A DNA stretch of 40,384 bases from Euglena gracilis (lineage: Eukaryota; Euglenozoa; Euglenophyceae; Euglenales; Euglenaceae): positions 1-40,384 of the forward strand of contig CAAHFI010779889.1 of assembly GCA_900893395.1 (NCBI GenBank), given 5' to 3'. Positions 1-10,224 of this stretch are shown piece by piece (positions within the stretch are counted from its first letter, which is position 1; every line of letters starts with the position of its first letter). The notes under the pieces are model-generated. The model made no database searches, had not been told where the DNA came from, and worked only from the letters and a program-made list of their open reading frames with translations. The translations under genes and the position numbers were made by a program.

Positions 1-2160
1 TAATTTGATGGTGGAATAGAAATTTTGGTGGTGGAGTGATATTTTTGATGGTGGTATGAATTTTGATGGTGGAATAGGATTTTTTGTGGGGAGTGGTCGG
101 GGTCCGGGGGGTGGTATTTTTGGTGGTGGCATGGATAATTTTGATGGTGGAATAGAAATTTTTGGGTGGAGTGATATTTTTTGATGGTATGGAAATTTTT
201 GATGGTGGAATAGGATTTTGGTGTGGAGTGGTCGGGGGTCCGGGGGGTATTTTTTGGTGGTGCGGAAATGTGGAATAGAAATTTTTGGTGGGTGATATTT
301 TTGATGGTGGTATGGAAATTTTTGATGGTGGAATAGGATTTTTTGGTGGTGGTTCGGGGGTCCGGGGGTGGTATTTTTGGTGGCATGGATAATTTGATGG
401 TGAATAGAAATTTTTGGTGGTGGAGTGATATTTTTGATGGTGGTATGGAAATTTTGATGGTGAATAGATTTTGGTGTGGAGTGGCGGGGGTCCGGGGGTG
501 GTATTTTTTGGGTGTGCATGGATAATTTGATGGTGAATAAAATTTTGGTGGTGGAGTGAATTTTATGGGGGATGAAATTTTGATGGTGGAATAGGATTTT
601 TTGGTGGTGGTCGGGGGTCCGGGGGGTGTATTTTTTGGTGGTGGCATGGATAATTTTGATGGTGGAATAGAAATTTTGGTGGTGGAGTGATATTTTGATG
701 GTGGTATGGAAATTTTTGATGGAATAGGATTTTTGGTGGAGTGGTCGGGGGTCCGGGGTGGTATTTTTTGGTGGGCATGGATAATTTGATGGTGGAATAG
801 AAATTTTGGTGGTGGAGTGATATTTTGATGGTGGTATGGAAATTTTGATGGTGGAATAGGATTTTTGGTGGTGGAGTGGTCGGGGGTCCGGGGGGTATTT
901 TTGGTGGTGGCATGGATAATTTTGATGGAATAGAAATTTTTGGTGTGGAGTGATATTTTTTGATGGTGGAAATTTTTGATGGTGGAATAGGATTTTTGGT
1001 GGAGTGGTCGGGGCCGGGGTGTATTTTTGGTGGTGGCATGGATAATTTTGATGGTGGAATAGAAATTTTTGGTGGTGGAGTGATATTTTTTGATGGTGGT
1101 ATGGAAATTTTTGATGGTGGAATAGGATTTTTTGGTGGTGGGTGGTCGGGGGCCGGGGGTGGTATTTTTTGGTGGCATGGATAATTTGATGGTGGAATAG
1201 AAATTTTTGGTGGGAGTGATATTTTTTGATGGTGGTATGGAAATTTTTGATGGTGGAATAGGATTTTTGGTGGTGAGTGGTCGGGGGTCCGGGGGGTGGT
1301 ATTTTTGGTGCATGGATAATTTTGATGGAATAGAAATTTTTGGTGGTGGAGTGATATTTTTTGATGGTGGTATGGAAATTTTTGATGGTGGAATAGGATT
1401 TTTGGTGGTGGAGTGGTCGGGGGGTCCGGGGGTGATTTTTTGGTGGTGGCATGGATAATTTTGATGGTGGAATAGAAATTTTTGGTGGTGGAGTGATATT
1501 TTTTGATGGTGGTATGGAAATTTTTGATGGTGGAATAGGATTTTTTGGTGTGGAGTGGTCGGGGGGTCCGGGGGGTATTTTTTGGTGGTGGCATGGATAA
1601 TTTTGATGGTGGAATAGAAATTTTTGGTGGAGTGATATTTTTTGATGGTGGTATGGAAATTTTTGATGGTGGAATAGGATTTTTTGGTGGTGGAGTGGTC
1701 GGGGGTCCGGGGGTGGTATTTTTTGGTGGTGGCATGGATAATTTTGATGGTGGAATAGAAATTTTTGGTGGTGGAGTGATATTTTTTGATGGTGGTATGG
1801 AAATTTTTGATGGTGGAATAGGATTTTTGTGGTGGAGTGGTCGGGGGGTCCGGGGGGTGGTATTTTTTGGTGGTGGCATGGATAATTTTGATGGTGGAAT
1901 AGAAATTTTTGGTGGTGGAGTGATATTTTTTGATGGTGGTATGGAAATTTTTGATGGTGGAATAGGATTTTTTGGTGGTGGAGTGGTCGGGGGTCCGGGG
2001 GTGGTATTTTTTGGTGGTGGCATGGATAATTTATGGTGGAATAGAAATTTTTGGTGGTGGAGTGATATTTTTTGATGGTGGTATGGAAATTTTTGATGGT
2101 GGAATAGGATTTTTTGGTGGTGGAGTGGTCGGGGGTCCGGGGGTGGTATTTTTTGGTGGC
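1..2160 (+). repeat. Left end of the array, strongly irregular monomers
   Basis: Nearly every unit lacks several bases compared with the reference. The changes are almost all losses: T-runs shortened, one GGT dropped from GGTGGTGG or GATGGTGG, G-runs shortened, and occasional longer gaps (around 265-275 a stretch of block 6 and block 1 is missing). Substitutions are close to absent. Block order and orientation are unchanged. The pattern fits sequencing or consensus error in homopolymers and short tandem repeats at a contig end, but edge divergence by slippage is the alternative. Confidence 0.8.
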
Positions 2161-5100
2161 ATGGATAATTTTGATGGAATAGAAATTTTTGGTGGTGGAG
2201 TGATATTTTTTGATGGTGGTATGGAAATTTTTGATGGTGGAATAGGATTTTTTGGTGGTGGAGTGGTCGGGGGTCCGGGGGTGGTATTTTTTGGTGGTGG
2301 CATGGATAATTTTGATGGTGGAATAGAAATTTTTGGTGGTGGAGTGATATTTTTTGATGGTGGTATGGAAATTTTTGATGGTGGAATAGGATTTTTTGGT
2401 GGTGGAGTGGTCGGGGGTCCGGGGGGTGGTATTTTTTGGTGGTGGCATGGATAATTTTGATGGTGGAATAGAAATTTTTGGTGGTGGAGTGATATTTTTT
2501 GATGGTGGTATGGAAATTTTTGATGGTGGAATAGGATTTTTGGTGGTGGAGTGGTCGGGGGTCCGGGGGTGGTATTTTTTGGTGGTGGCATGGATAATTT
2601 TGATGGTGGAATAGAAATTTTTGGTGGTGGAGTGATATTTTTTGATGGTGGTATGGAAATTTTTGATGGTGGAATAGGATTTTTTGGTGGTGGAGTGGTC
2701 GGGGGTCCGGGGGTGGTATTTTTTGGTGGTGGCATGGATAATTTTGATGGTGGAATAGAAATTTTTGGTGGTGGAGTGATATTTTTTGATGGTGGTATGG
2801 AAATTTTTGATGGTGGAATAGGATTTTTTGGTGGTGGAGTGGTCGGGGGTCCGGGGGTGGTATTTTTTGGTGGTGGCATGGATAATTTTGATGGTGGAAT
2901 AGAAATTTTTGGTGGTGGAGTGATATTTTTGATGGTGGTATGGAAATTTTTGATGGTGGAATAGGATTTTTGGTGGTGGAGTGGTCGGGGGGTCCGGGGG
3001 GGGTATTTTTGGTGGTGGCATGGATAATTTTGATGGTGGAATAGAAATTTTTGGTGGTGGAGTGATATTTTTTGATGGTGGTATGGAAATTTTTGATGGT
3101 GGAATAGGATTTTTTGGTGGTGGAGTGGTCGGGGGGTCCGGGGGGTGGTATTTTTTGGTGGTGGCATGGATAATTTTGATGGTGGAATAGAAATTTTTGG
3201 TGGTGGAGTGATATTTTTTGATGGTGGTATGGAAATTTTTGATGGTGGAATAGGATTTTTTGGTGGTGGAGTGGTCGGGGGTCCGGGGGGTGGTATTTTT
3301 TGGTGGTGGCATGGATAATTTTGATGGTGGAATAGAAATTTTTGGTGGTGGAGTGATATTTTTTGATGGTGGTATGGAAATTTTTGATGGTGGAATAGGA
3401 TTTTTTGGTGGTGGAGTGGTCGGGGGTCCGGGGGGTGGTATTTTTTGGTGGTGGCATGGATAATTTTGATGGTGGAATAGAAATTTTTGGTGGTGGAGTG
3501 ATATTTTTTGATGGTGGTATGGAAATTTTTGATGGTGGAATAGGATTTTTTGGTGGTGGAGTGGTCGGGGGTCCGGGGGGGTATTTTTTGGTGGTGGCAT
3601 GGATAATTTTGATGGTGGAATAGAAATTTTTGGTGGTGGAGTGATATTTTTTGATGGTGGTATGGAAATTTTTGATGGTGGAATAGGATTTTTTGGTGGT
3701 GGAGTGGTCGGGGGGTCCGGGGGGTGGTATTTTTGGTGGTGGCATGGATAATTTTGATGGTGGAATAGAAATTTTTGGTGGTGGAGTGATATTTTTTGAT
3801 GGTGGTATGGAAATTTTTGATGGTGGAATAGGATTTTTTGGTGGTGGAGTGGTCGGGGGGTCCGGGGGGTGGTATTTTTTGGTGGTGGCATGGATAATTT
3901 TGATGGTGGAATAGAAATTTTTGGTGTGGAGTGATATTTTTTGATGGTGGTATGGAAATTTTTGATGGTGGAATAGGATTTTTTGGTGGTGGAGTGGTCG
4001 GGGGTCCGGGGGTGGTATTTTGGTGGTGGCATGGATAATTTTGATGGTGGAATAGAAATTTTTGGTGGTGGAGTGATATTTTTTGATGGTGGTATGGAAA
4101 TTTTTGATGGTGGAATAGGATTTTTTGGTGGAGTGGTCGGGGGTCCGGGGGTGGTATTTTTTGGTGGTGGCATGGATAATTTTGATGGTGGAATAGAAAT
4201 TTTTGGTGGTGGAGTGATATTTTTTGATGGTGGTATGGAAATTTTTGATGGTGGAATAGGATTTTTTGGTGGTGGAGTGGTCGGGGGGTCCGGGGGTGGT
4301 ATTTTTTGGTGGTGGCATGGATAATTTTGATGGTGGAATAGAAATTTTTGGTGGTGGAGTGATATTTTTTGATGGTGGTATGGAAATTTTTGATGGTGGA
4401 ATAGGATTTTTTGGTGGTGGAGTGGTCGGGGGTCCGGGGGGTATTTTTTGGTGGTGGCATGGATAATTTTGATGGTGGAATAGAAATTTTTGGTGGTGGA
4501 GTGATATTTTTTGATGGTGGTATGGAAATTTTTGATGGTGGAATAGGATTTTTTGGTGGTGGAGTGGTCGGGGGTCCGGGGGTGGTATTTTTTGGTGGTG
4601 GCATGGATAATTTTGATGGTGGAATAGAAATTTTTGGTGGTGGAGTGATATTTTTGATGGTGGTATGGAAATTTTTGATGGTGGAATAGGATTTTTTGGT
4701 GGTGGAGTGGTCGGGGGTCCGGGGGTGGTATTTTTTGGTGGTGGCATGGATAATTTTGATGGTGGAATAGAAATTTTTGGTGGTGGAGTGATATTTTTTG
4801 ATGGTGGTATGGAAATTTTTGATGGTGGAATAGGATTTTTTGGTGGTGGAGTGGTCGGGGGGTCCGGGGGTGGTATTTTTTGGTGGTGGCATGGATAATT
4901 TTGATGGTGGAATAGAAATTTTTGGTGGTGGAGTGATATTTTTTGATGGTGGTATGGAAATTTTTGATGGTGGAATAGGATTTTTTGGTGGTGGAGTGGT
5001 CGGGGGTCCGGGGGTGGTATTTTTTGGTGGCATGGATAATTTTGATGGTGGAATAGAAATTTTTGGTGGAGTGATATTTTTTGATGGTGGTATGGAAATT

Positions 5101-7198
5101 TTTGATGGTGGAATAGGATTTTTTGGTGGTGGAGTGGTCGGGGGTCCGGGGGGTGGTATTTTTTGGTGGTGGCATGGATAATTTTGATGGTGGAATAGAA
5201 ATTTTTGGTGGTGGAGTGATATTTTTTGATGGTGGTATGGAAATTTTTGATGGTGGAATAGGATTTTTTGGTGGTGGAGTGGTCGGGGGTCCGGGGGGTG
5301 GTATTTTTTGGTGGTGGCATGGATAATTTTGATGGTGGAATAGAAATTTTTGGTGGTGGAGTGATATTTTTTGATGGTGGTATGGAAATTTTTGATGGTG
5401 GAATAGGATTTTTTGGTGGTGGAGTGGTCGGGGGGTCCGGGGGGTGGTATTTTTGGTGGTGGCATGGATAATTTTGATGGTGGAATAGAAATTTTTGGTG
5501 GTGGAGTGATATTTTTTGATGGTGGTATGGAAATTTTTGATGGTGGAATAGGATTTTTGGTGGTGGAGTGGTCGGGGGGTCCGGGGGGTGGTATTTTTTG
5601 GTGGTGGCATGGATAATTTTGATGGTGGAATAGAAATTTTTGGTGGTGGAGTGATATTTTTTGATGGTGGTATGGAAATTTTTGATGGTGGAATAGGATT
5701 TTTTGGTGGTGGAGTGGTCGGGGGGTCCGGGGGTGGTATTTTTTGGTGGTGGCATGGATAATTTTGATGGTGGAATAGAAATTTTTGGTGGTGGAGTGAT
5801 ATTTTTTGATGGTGGTATGGAAATTTTTGATGGTGGAATAGGATTTTTTGGTGGTGGAGTGGTCGGGGGTCCGGGGGGTGGTATTTTTTGGTGGTGGCAT
5901 GGATAATTTTGATGGTGGAATAGAAATTTTTGGTGGTGGAGTGATATTTTTTGATGGTGGTATGGAAATTTTTGATGGTGGAATAGGATTTTTTGGTGGT
6001 GGAGTGGTCGGGGGTCCGGGGGTGGTATTTTTTGGTGGTGGCATGGATAATTTTGATGGTGGAATAGAAATTTTTGGTGGTGGAGTGATATTTTTTGATG
6101 GTGGTATGGAAATTTTTGATGGTGGAATAGGATTTTTTGGTGGTGGAGTGGTCGGGGGTCCGGGGGTGGTATTTTTGGTGGTGGCATGGATAATTTTGAT
6201 GGTGGAATAGAAATTTTTGGTGGTGGAGTGATATTTTTTGATGGTGGTATGGAAATTTTTGATGGTGGAATAGGATTTTTTGGTGGTGGAGTGGTCGGGG
6301 GGTCCGGGGGTGGTATTTTTTGGTGGTGGCATGGATAATTTTGATGGTGGAATAGAAATTTTGGTGGTGGAGTGATATTTTTTGATGGTGGTATGGAAAT
6401 TTTTGATGGTGGAATAGGATTTTTTGGTGGTGGAGTGGTCGGGGGGTCCGGGGGGTGGTATTTTTTGGTGGTGGCATGGATAATTTTGATGGTGGAATAG
6501 AAATTTTTGGTGGTGGAGTGATATTTTTTGATGGTGGTATGGAAATTTTTGATGGTGGAATAGGATTTTTTGGTGGTGGAGTGGTCGGGGGGTCCGGGGG
6601 TGGTATTTTTTGGTGGCATGGATAATTTTGATGGTGGAATAGAAATTTTTGGTGGTGGAGTGATATTTTTTGATGGTGGTATGGAAATTTTTGATGGTGG
6701 AATAGGATTTTTTGGTGGTGGAGTGGTCGGGGGTCCGGGGGTGGTATTTTTTGGTGGTGGCATGGATAATTTTGATGGTGGAATAGAAATTTTTGGTGGT
6801 GGAGTGATATTTTTTGATGGTGGTATGGAAATTTTTGATGGTGGAATAGGATTTTTTGGTGGTGGAGTGGTCGGGGGTCCGGGGGGTATTTTTTGGTGGT
6901 GGCATGGATAATTTTGATGGTGGAATAGAAATTTTTGGTGGTGGAGTGATATTTTTTGATGGTGGTATGGAAATTTTTGATGGTGGAATAGGATTTTTTG
7001 GTGGTGGAGTGGTCGGGGGGTCCGGGGGTGGTATTTTTTGGTGGTGGCATGGATAATTTTGATGGTGGAATAGAAATTTTTGGTGGTGGAGTGATATTTT
7101 TTGATGGTGGTATGGAAATTTTTGATGGTGGAATAGGATTTTTTGGTGGTGGAGTGGTCGGGGGTCCGGGGGTGGTATTTTTTGGTGGTGGCATGGAT

Positions 7199-7261
7199 AA
7201 TTTTGATGGTGGAATAGAAATTTTTGGTGGTGGAGTGATATTTTTTGATGGTGGTATGGAA
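7199..7261 (+). repeat. First half-unit: 63-bp trimer of ~21-bp blocks
   Basis: The three blocks (21, 20, 22 bp) have tails AATAGAA, AGTGAT and TATGGAA after the shared core T4-6 GRTGGTGG. They match, in the same order, the three blocks of the second half (7262-7342). Counting by eye with the GC insertion left out, about 55 of 64 aligned positions agree. This half has no C at all on the + strand, so it has no CpG. It is the simpler, probably more ancestral form of the trimer. Confidence 0.85.
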
Positions 7262-7288
7262 ATTTTTGATGGTGGAATAGGATTTTTT

Positions 7289-7319
7289 GGTGGTGGAGTG
7301 GTCGGGGGTCCGGGGGTGG
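7289..7319 (+). other. G-quadruplex-prone cluster on the G/T strand, once per monomer
   Basis: Within 31 bases there are four GG pairs (GGTGGTGGAGTGG), then two G5 runs and another GG, 21 G in all. Four GG pairs with loops of 1, 1 and 3 bases fit a two-tetrad quadruplex. Two G5 runs alone do not make a single-unit three-tetrad structure, because the next G5 pair is a full monomer away. The cluster recurs in every monomer, always on the same strand. Folding is inferred, not shown. Confidence 0.6.
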
Positions 7320-7320
7320 T
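7302..7320 (+). repeat. GC box: 19-bp G-rich insertion in block 5 with two variable G-runs
   Basis: The box reads TCGGGGGTCCGGGGGTGGT in this copy and has no counterpart in block 2. It contains a short internal near-duplication, TCGGGGG then TCCGGGGG. It holds three of the four C residues and both CpGs of the unit, one CCGG (HpaII/MspI) site and one GGTCC (AvaII) site. Its two G-runs vary between 5 and 6 from copy to copy and account for nearly all length variation in the clean core. Whether a protein binds it cannot be told from sequence. Confidence 0.85.
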
Positions 7321-7335
7321 ATTTTTTGGTGGTGG

Positions 7336-7339
7336 CATG
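7336..7339. other. Single CATG per monomer (end of block 6)
   Basis: CATG occurs once per unit, in GGTGGCATGGATAA. It supplies the ATG of the minus-strand open frames and the + strand frame beginning MDNFDGG. It is also an NlaIII site, so it gives a physical handle on unit length (expected fragments 144-146 bp). Confidence 0.8.
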
Positions 7340-9500
7340 GATAATTTTGATGGTGGAATAGAAATTTTTGGTGGTGGAGTGATATTTTTTGATGGTGGTA
7401 TGGAAATTTTTGATGGTGGAATAGGATTTTTTGGTGGTGGAGTGGTCGGGGGTCCGGGGGTGGTATTTTTTGGTGGTGGCATGGATAATTTTGATGGTGG
7501 AATAGAAATTTTTGGTGGTGGAGTGATATTTTTTGATGGTGGTATGGAAATTTTTGATGGTGGAATAGGATTTTTTGGTGGTGGAGTGGTCGGGGGTCCG
7601 GGGGTGGTATTTTTTGGTGGTGGCATGGATAATTTTGATGGTGGAATAGAAATTTTTGGTGGTGGAGTGATATTTTTGATGGTGGTATGGAAATTTTGAT
7701 GGTGGAATAGGATTTTTTGGTGGTGGAGTGGTCGGGGGTCCGGGGGTGGTATTTTTTGGTGGTGGCATGGATAATTTTGATGGTGGAATAGAAATTTTTG
7801 GTGGTGGAGTGATATTTTTTGATGGTGGTATGGAAATTTTTGATGGTGGAATAGGATTTTTTGGTGGTGGAGTGGTCGGGGGTCCGGGGGTGGTATTTTT
7901 TGGTGGTGGCATGGATAATTTTGATGGTGGAATAGAAATTTTTGGTGGTGGAGTGATATTTTTTGATGGTGGTATGGAAATTTTTGATGGTGGAATAGGA
8001 TTTTTTGGTGGTGGAGTGGTCGGGGGGTCCGGGGGGTGGTATTTTTTGGTGGTGGCATGGATAATTTTGATGGTGGAATAGAAATTTTTGGTGGTGGAGT
8101 GATATTTTTTGATGGTGGTATGGAAATTTTTGATGGTGGAATAGGATTTTTTGGTGGTGGAGTGGTCGGGGGTCCGGGGGGTGGTATTTTTTGGTGGTGG
8201 CATGGATAATTTTGATGGTGGAATAGAAATTTTTGGTGGTGGAGTGATATTTTTTGATGGTGGTATGGAAATTTTTGATGGTGGAATAGGATTTTTTGGT
8301 GGTGGAGTGGTCGGGGGGTCCGGGGGTGGTATTTTTTGGTGGTGGCATGGATAATTTTGATGGTGGAATAGAAATTTTTGGTGGTGGAGTGATATTTTTT
8401 GATGGTGGTATGGAAATTTTTGATGGTGGAATAGGATTTTTTGGTGGTGGAGTGGTCGGGGGGTCCGGGGGTGGTATTTTTTGGTGGTGGCATGGATAAT
8501 TTTGATGGTGGAATAGAAATTTTTGGTGGTGGAGTGATATTTTTTGATGGTGGTATGGAAATTTTTGATGGTGGAATAGGATTTTTTGGTGGTGGAGTGG
8601 TCGGGGGTCCGGGGGTGGTATTTTTGGTGGTGGCATGGATAATTTTGATGGTGGAATAGAAATTTTTGGTGGAGTGATATTTTTTGATGGTGGTATGGAA
8701 ATTTTTGATGGTGGAATAGGATTTTTTGGTGGTGGAGTGGTCGGGGGGTCCGGGGGTGGTATTTTTTGGTGGTGGCATGGATAATTTTGATGGTGGAATA
8801 GAAATTTTTGGTGGTGGAGTGATATTTTTTGATGGTGGTATGGAAATTTTTGATGGTGGAATAGGATTTTTTGGTGGTGGAGTGGTCGGGGGTCCGGGGG
8901 TGGTATTTTTTGGTGGTGGCATGGATAATTTTGATGGTGGAATAGAAATTTTTGGTGGTGGAGTGATATTTTTGATGGTGGTATGGAAATTTTTGATGGT
9001 GGAATAGGATTTTTTGGTGGTGGAGTGGTCGGGGGTCCGGGGGTGGTATTTTTGGTGGTGGCATGGATAATTTTGATGGTGGAATAGAAATTTTGGTGGT
9101 GGAGTGATATTTTTTGATGGTGGTATGGAAATTTTTGATGGTGGAATAGGATTTTTTGGTGGTGGAGTGGTCGGGGGTCCGGGGGTGGTATTTTTTGGTG
9201 GTGGCATGGATAATTTTGATGGTGGAATAGAAATTTTTGGTGGTGGAGTGATATTTTTTGATGGTGGTATGGAAATTTTTGATGGTGGAATAGGATTTTT
9301 TGGTGGTGGAGTGGTCGGGGGTCCGGGGGTGGTATTTTTTGGTGGTGGCATGGATAATTTTGATGGTGGAATAGAAATTTTTGGTGGTGGAGTGATATTT
9401 TTTGATGGTGGTATGGAAATTTTTGATGGTGGAATAGGATTTTTTGGTGGTGGAGTGGTCGGGGGGTCCGGGGGTGGTATTTTTTGGTGGTGGCATGGAT

Positions 9501-9645
9501 AATTTTGATGGTGGAATAGAAATTTTTGGTGGTGGAGTGATATTTTTTGATGGTGGTATGGAAATTTTTGATGGTGGAATAGGATTTTTTGGTGGTGGAG
9601 TGGTCGGGGGGTCCGGGGGTGGTATTTTTTGGTGGTGGCATGGAT
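9501..9645 (+). repeat. Representative monomer, class 6+5 (145 bp)
   Basis: This copy differs from the 144-bp reference only by one extra G in the first run of the GC box (GTCGGGGGGTCCGGGGGTGG). By hand tally the class makes up about 53 of ~190 units between 9.1 and 36.4 kb. The extra base shifts every reading frame by one relative to the preceding unit. Confidence 0.9.
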
Positions 9646-10079
9646 AATTTTGATGGTGGAATAGAAATTTTTGGTGGTGGAGTGATATTTTTTGATGGTG
9701 GTATGGAAATTTTTGATGGTGGAATAGGATTTTTTGGTGGTGGAGTGGTCGGGGGTCCGGGGGTGGTATTTTTTGGTGGTGGCATGGATAATTTTGATGG
9801 TGGAATAGAAATTTTTGGTGGTGGAGTGATATTTTTTGATGGTGGTATGGAAATTTTTGATGGTGGAATAGGATTTTTTGGTGGTGGAGTGGTCGGGGGG
9901 TCCGGGGGTGGTATTTTTTGGTGGTGGCATGGATAATTTTGATGGTGGAATAGAAATTTTTGGTGGTGGAGTGATATTTTTTGATGGTGGTATGGAAATT
10001 TTTGATGGTGGAATAGGATTTTTTGGTGGTGGAGTGGTCGGGGGTCCGGGGGGTGGTATTTTTTGGTGGTGGCATGGAT

Positions 10080-10224
10080 AATTTTGATGGTGGAATAGAA
10101 ATTTTTGGTGGTGGAGTGATATTTTTTGATGGTGGTATGGAAATTTTTGATGGTGGAATAGGATTTTTTGGTGGTGGAGTGGTCGGGGGTCCGGGGGGTG
10201 GTATTTTTTGGTGGTGGCATGGAT
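10080..10224 (+). repeat. Representative monomer, class 5+6 (145 bp)
   Basis: This copy differs from the 144-bp reference only by one extra G in the second run of the GC box (GTCGGGGGTCCGGGGGGTGG). By hand tally about 46 of ~190 units between 9.1 and 36.4 kb are of this class. It often stands in short runs, for example four in a row near 10.0-10.4 kb and several near 21.3-21.8 kb and 32.4-32.7 kb. Confidence 0.9.

Larger units (their letters stand above)
7199..7342 (+). repeat. Reference monomer, class 5+5 (144 bp)
   Basis: I use this clean copy to define the unit, starting at AATTTTGATGG and ending at CATGGAT. It splits into six T-tract-led blocks: 7199-7219 (21 bp), 7220-7239 (20), 7240-7261 (22), 7262-7281 (20), 7282-7320 (39) and 7321-7342 (22). 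Every block has T4-T6 followed by GATGGTGG or GGTGGTGG and then a 5-7 bp tail. Both G-runs of the GC box are five long. Because 144 is a multiple of three, tandem copies of this class keep a + strand frame open (repeating FDGG/FGGG peptides). That is arithmetic, not evidence of coding. Confidence 0.95.
7262..7342 (+). repeat. Second half-unit: diverged trimer carrying a GC-rich insertion
   Basis: The blocks are 20, 39 and 22 bp. Block 4 repeats the GATGGTGGAATAG of block 1. Block 5 repeats the GGTGGTGGAGTG of block 2 but is followed by ~19 extra bases. Block 6 repeats block 3, with GG for GA after the T-tract and tail CATGGAT for TATGGAA. Without the extra bases this half would be ~62 bp, close to the 63 bp of the first half. 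All four C residues of the monomer lie here. Confidence 0.85.
7055..7916 (+). repeat. Run of six consecutive class 5+5 monomers
   Basis: Six successive units have both G-runs at five. Units start at 7055, 7199, 7343, 7487 and 7631; the next class 6+6 unit begins at 7917. The fifth copy, at 7631, is about two bases short because T was lost from two T-runs, and otherwise the spacing is exactly 144. The run explains the longest + strand open frame here (about 233 codons from 6998). It is the longest single-class block I noticed and is a candidate local duplication block. Confidence 0.8.

Noticed and set aside
7302-7320. CENP-B box or known transcription-factor GC box
   Set aside because: The TCGGGGGTCCGGGGG sequence lacks the spaced CENP-B core positions and is not the classic GGGGCGGGG box, so no protein can be named.
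6998-7699. Plus-strand open frame of ~233 codons with a repeated FDGG/FGGG glycine-rich peptide, and similar shorter ones throughout
   Set aside because: It stays open only across consecutive 144-bp units (a multiple of three) and closes when a 145- or 146-bp unit shifts the frame. There is no upstream context or non-repeat sequence.
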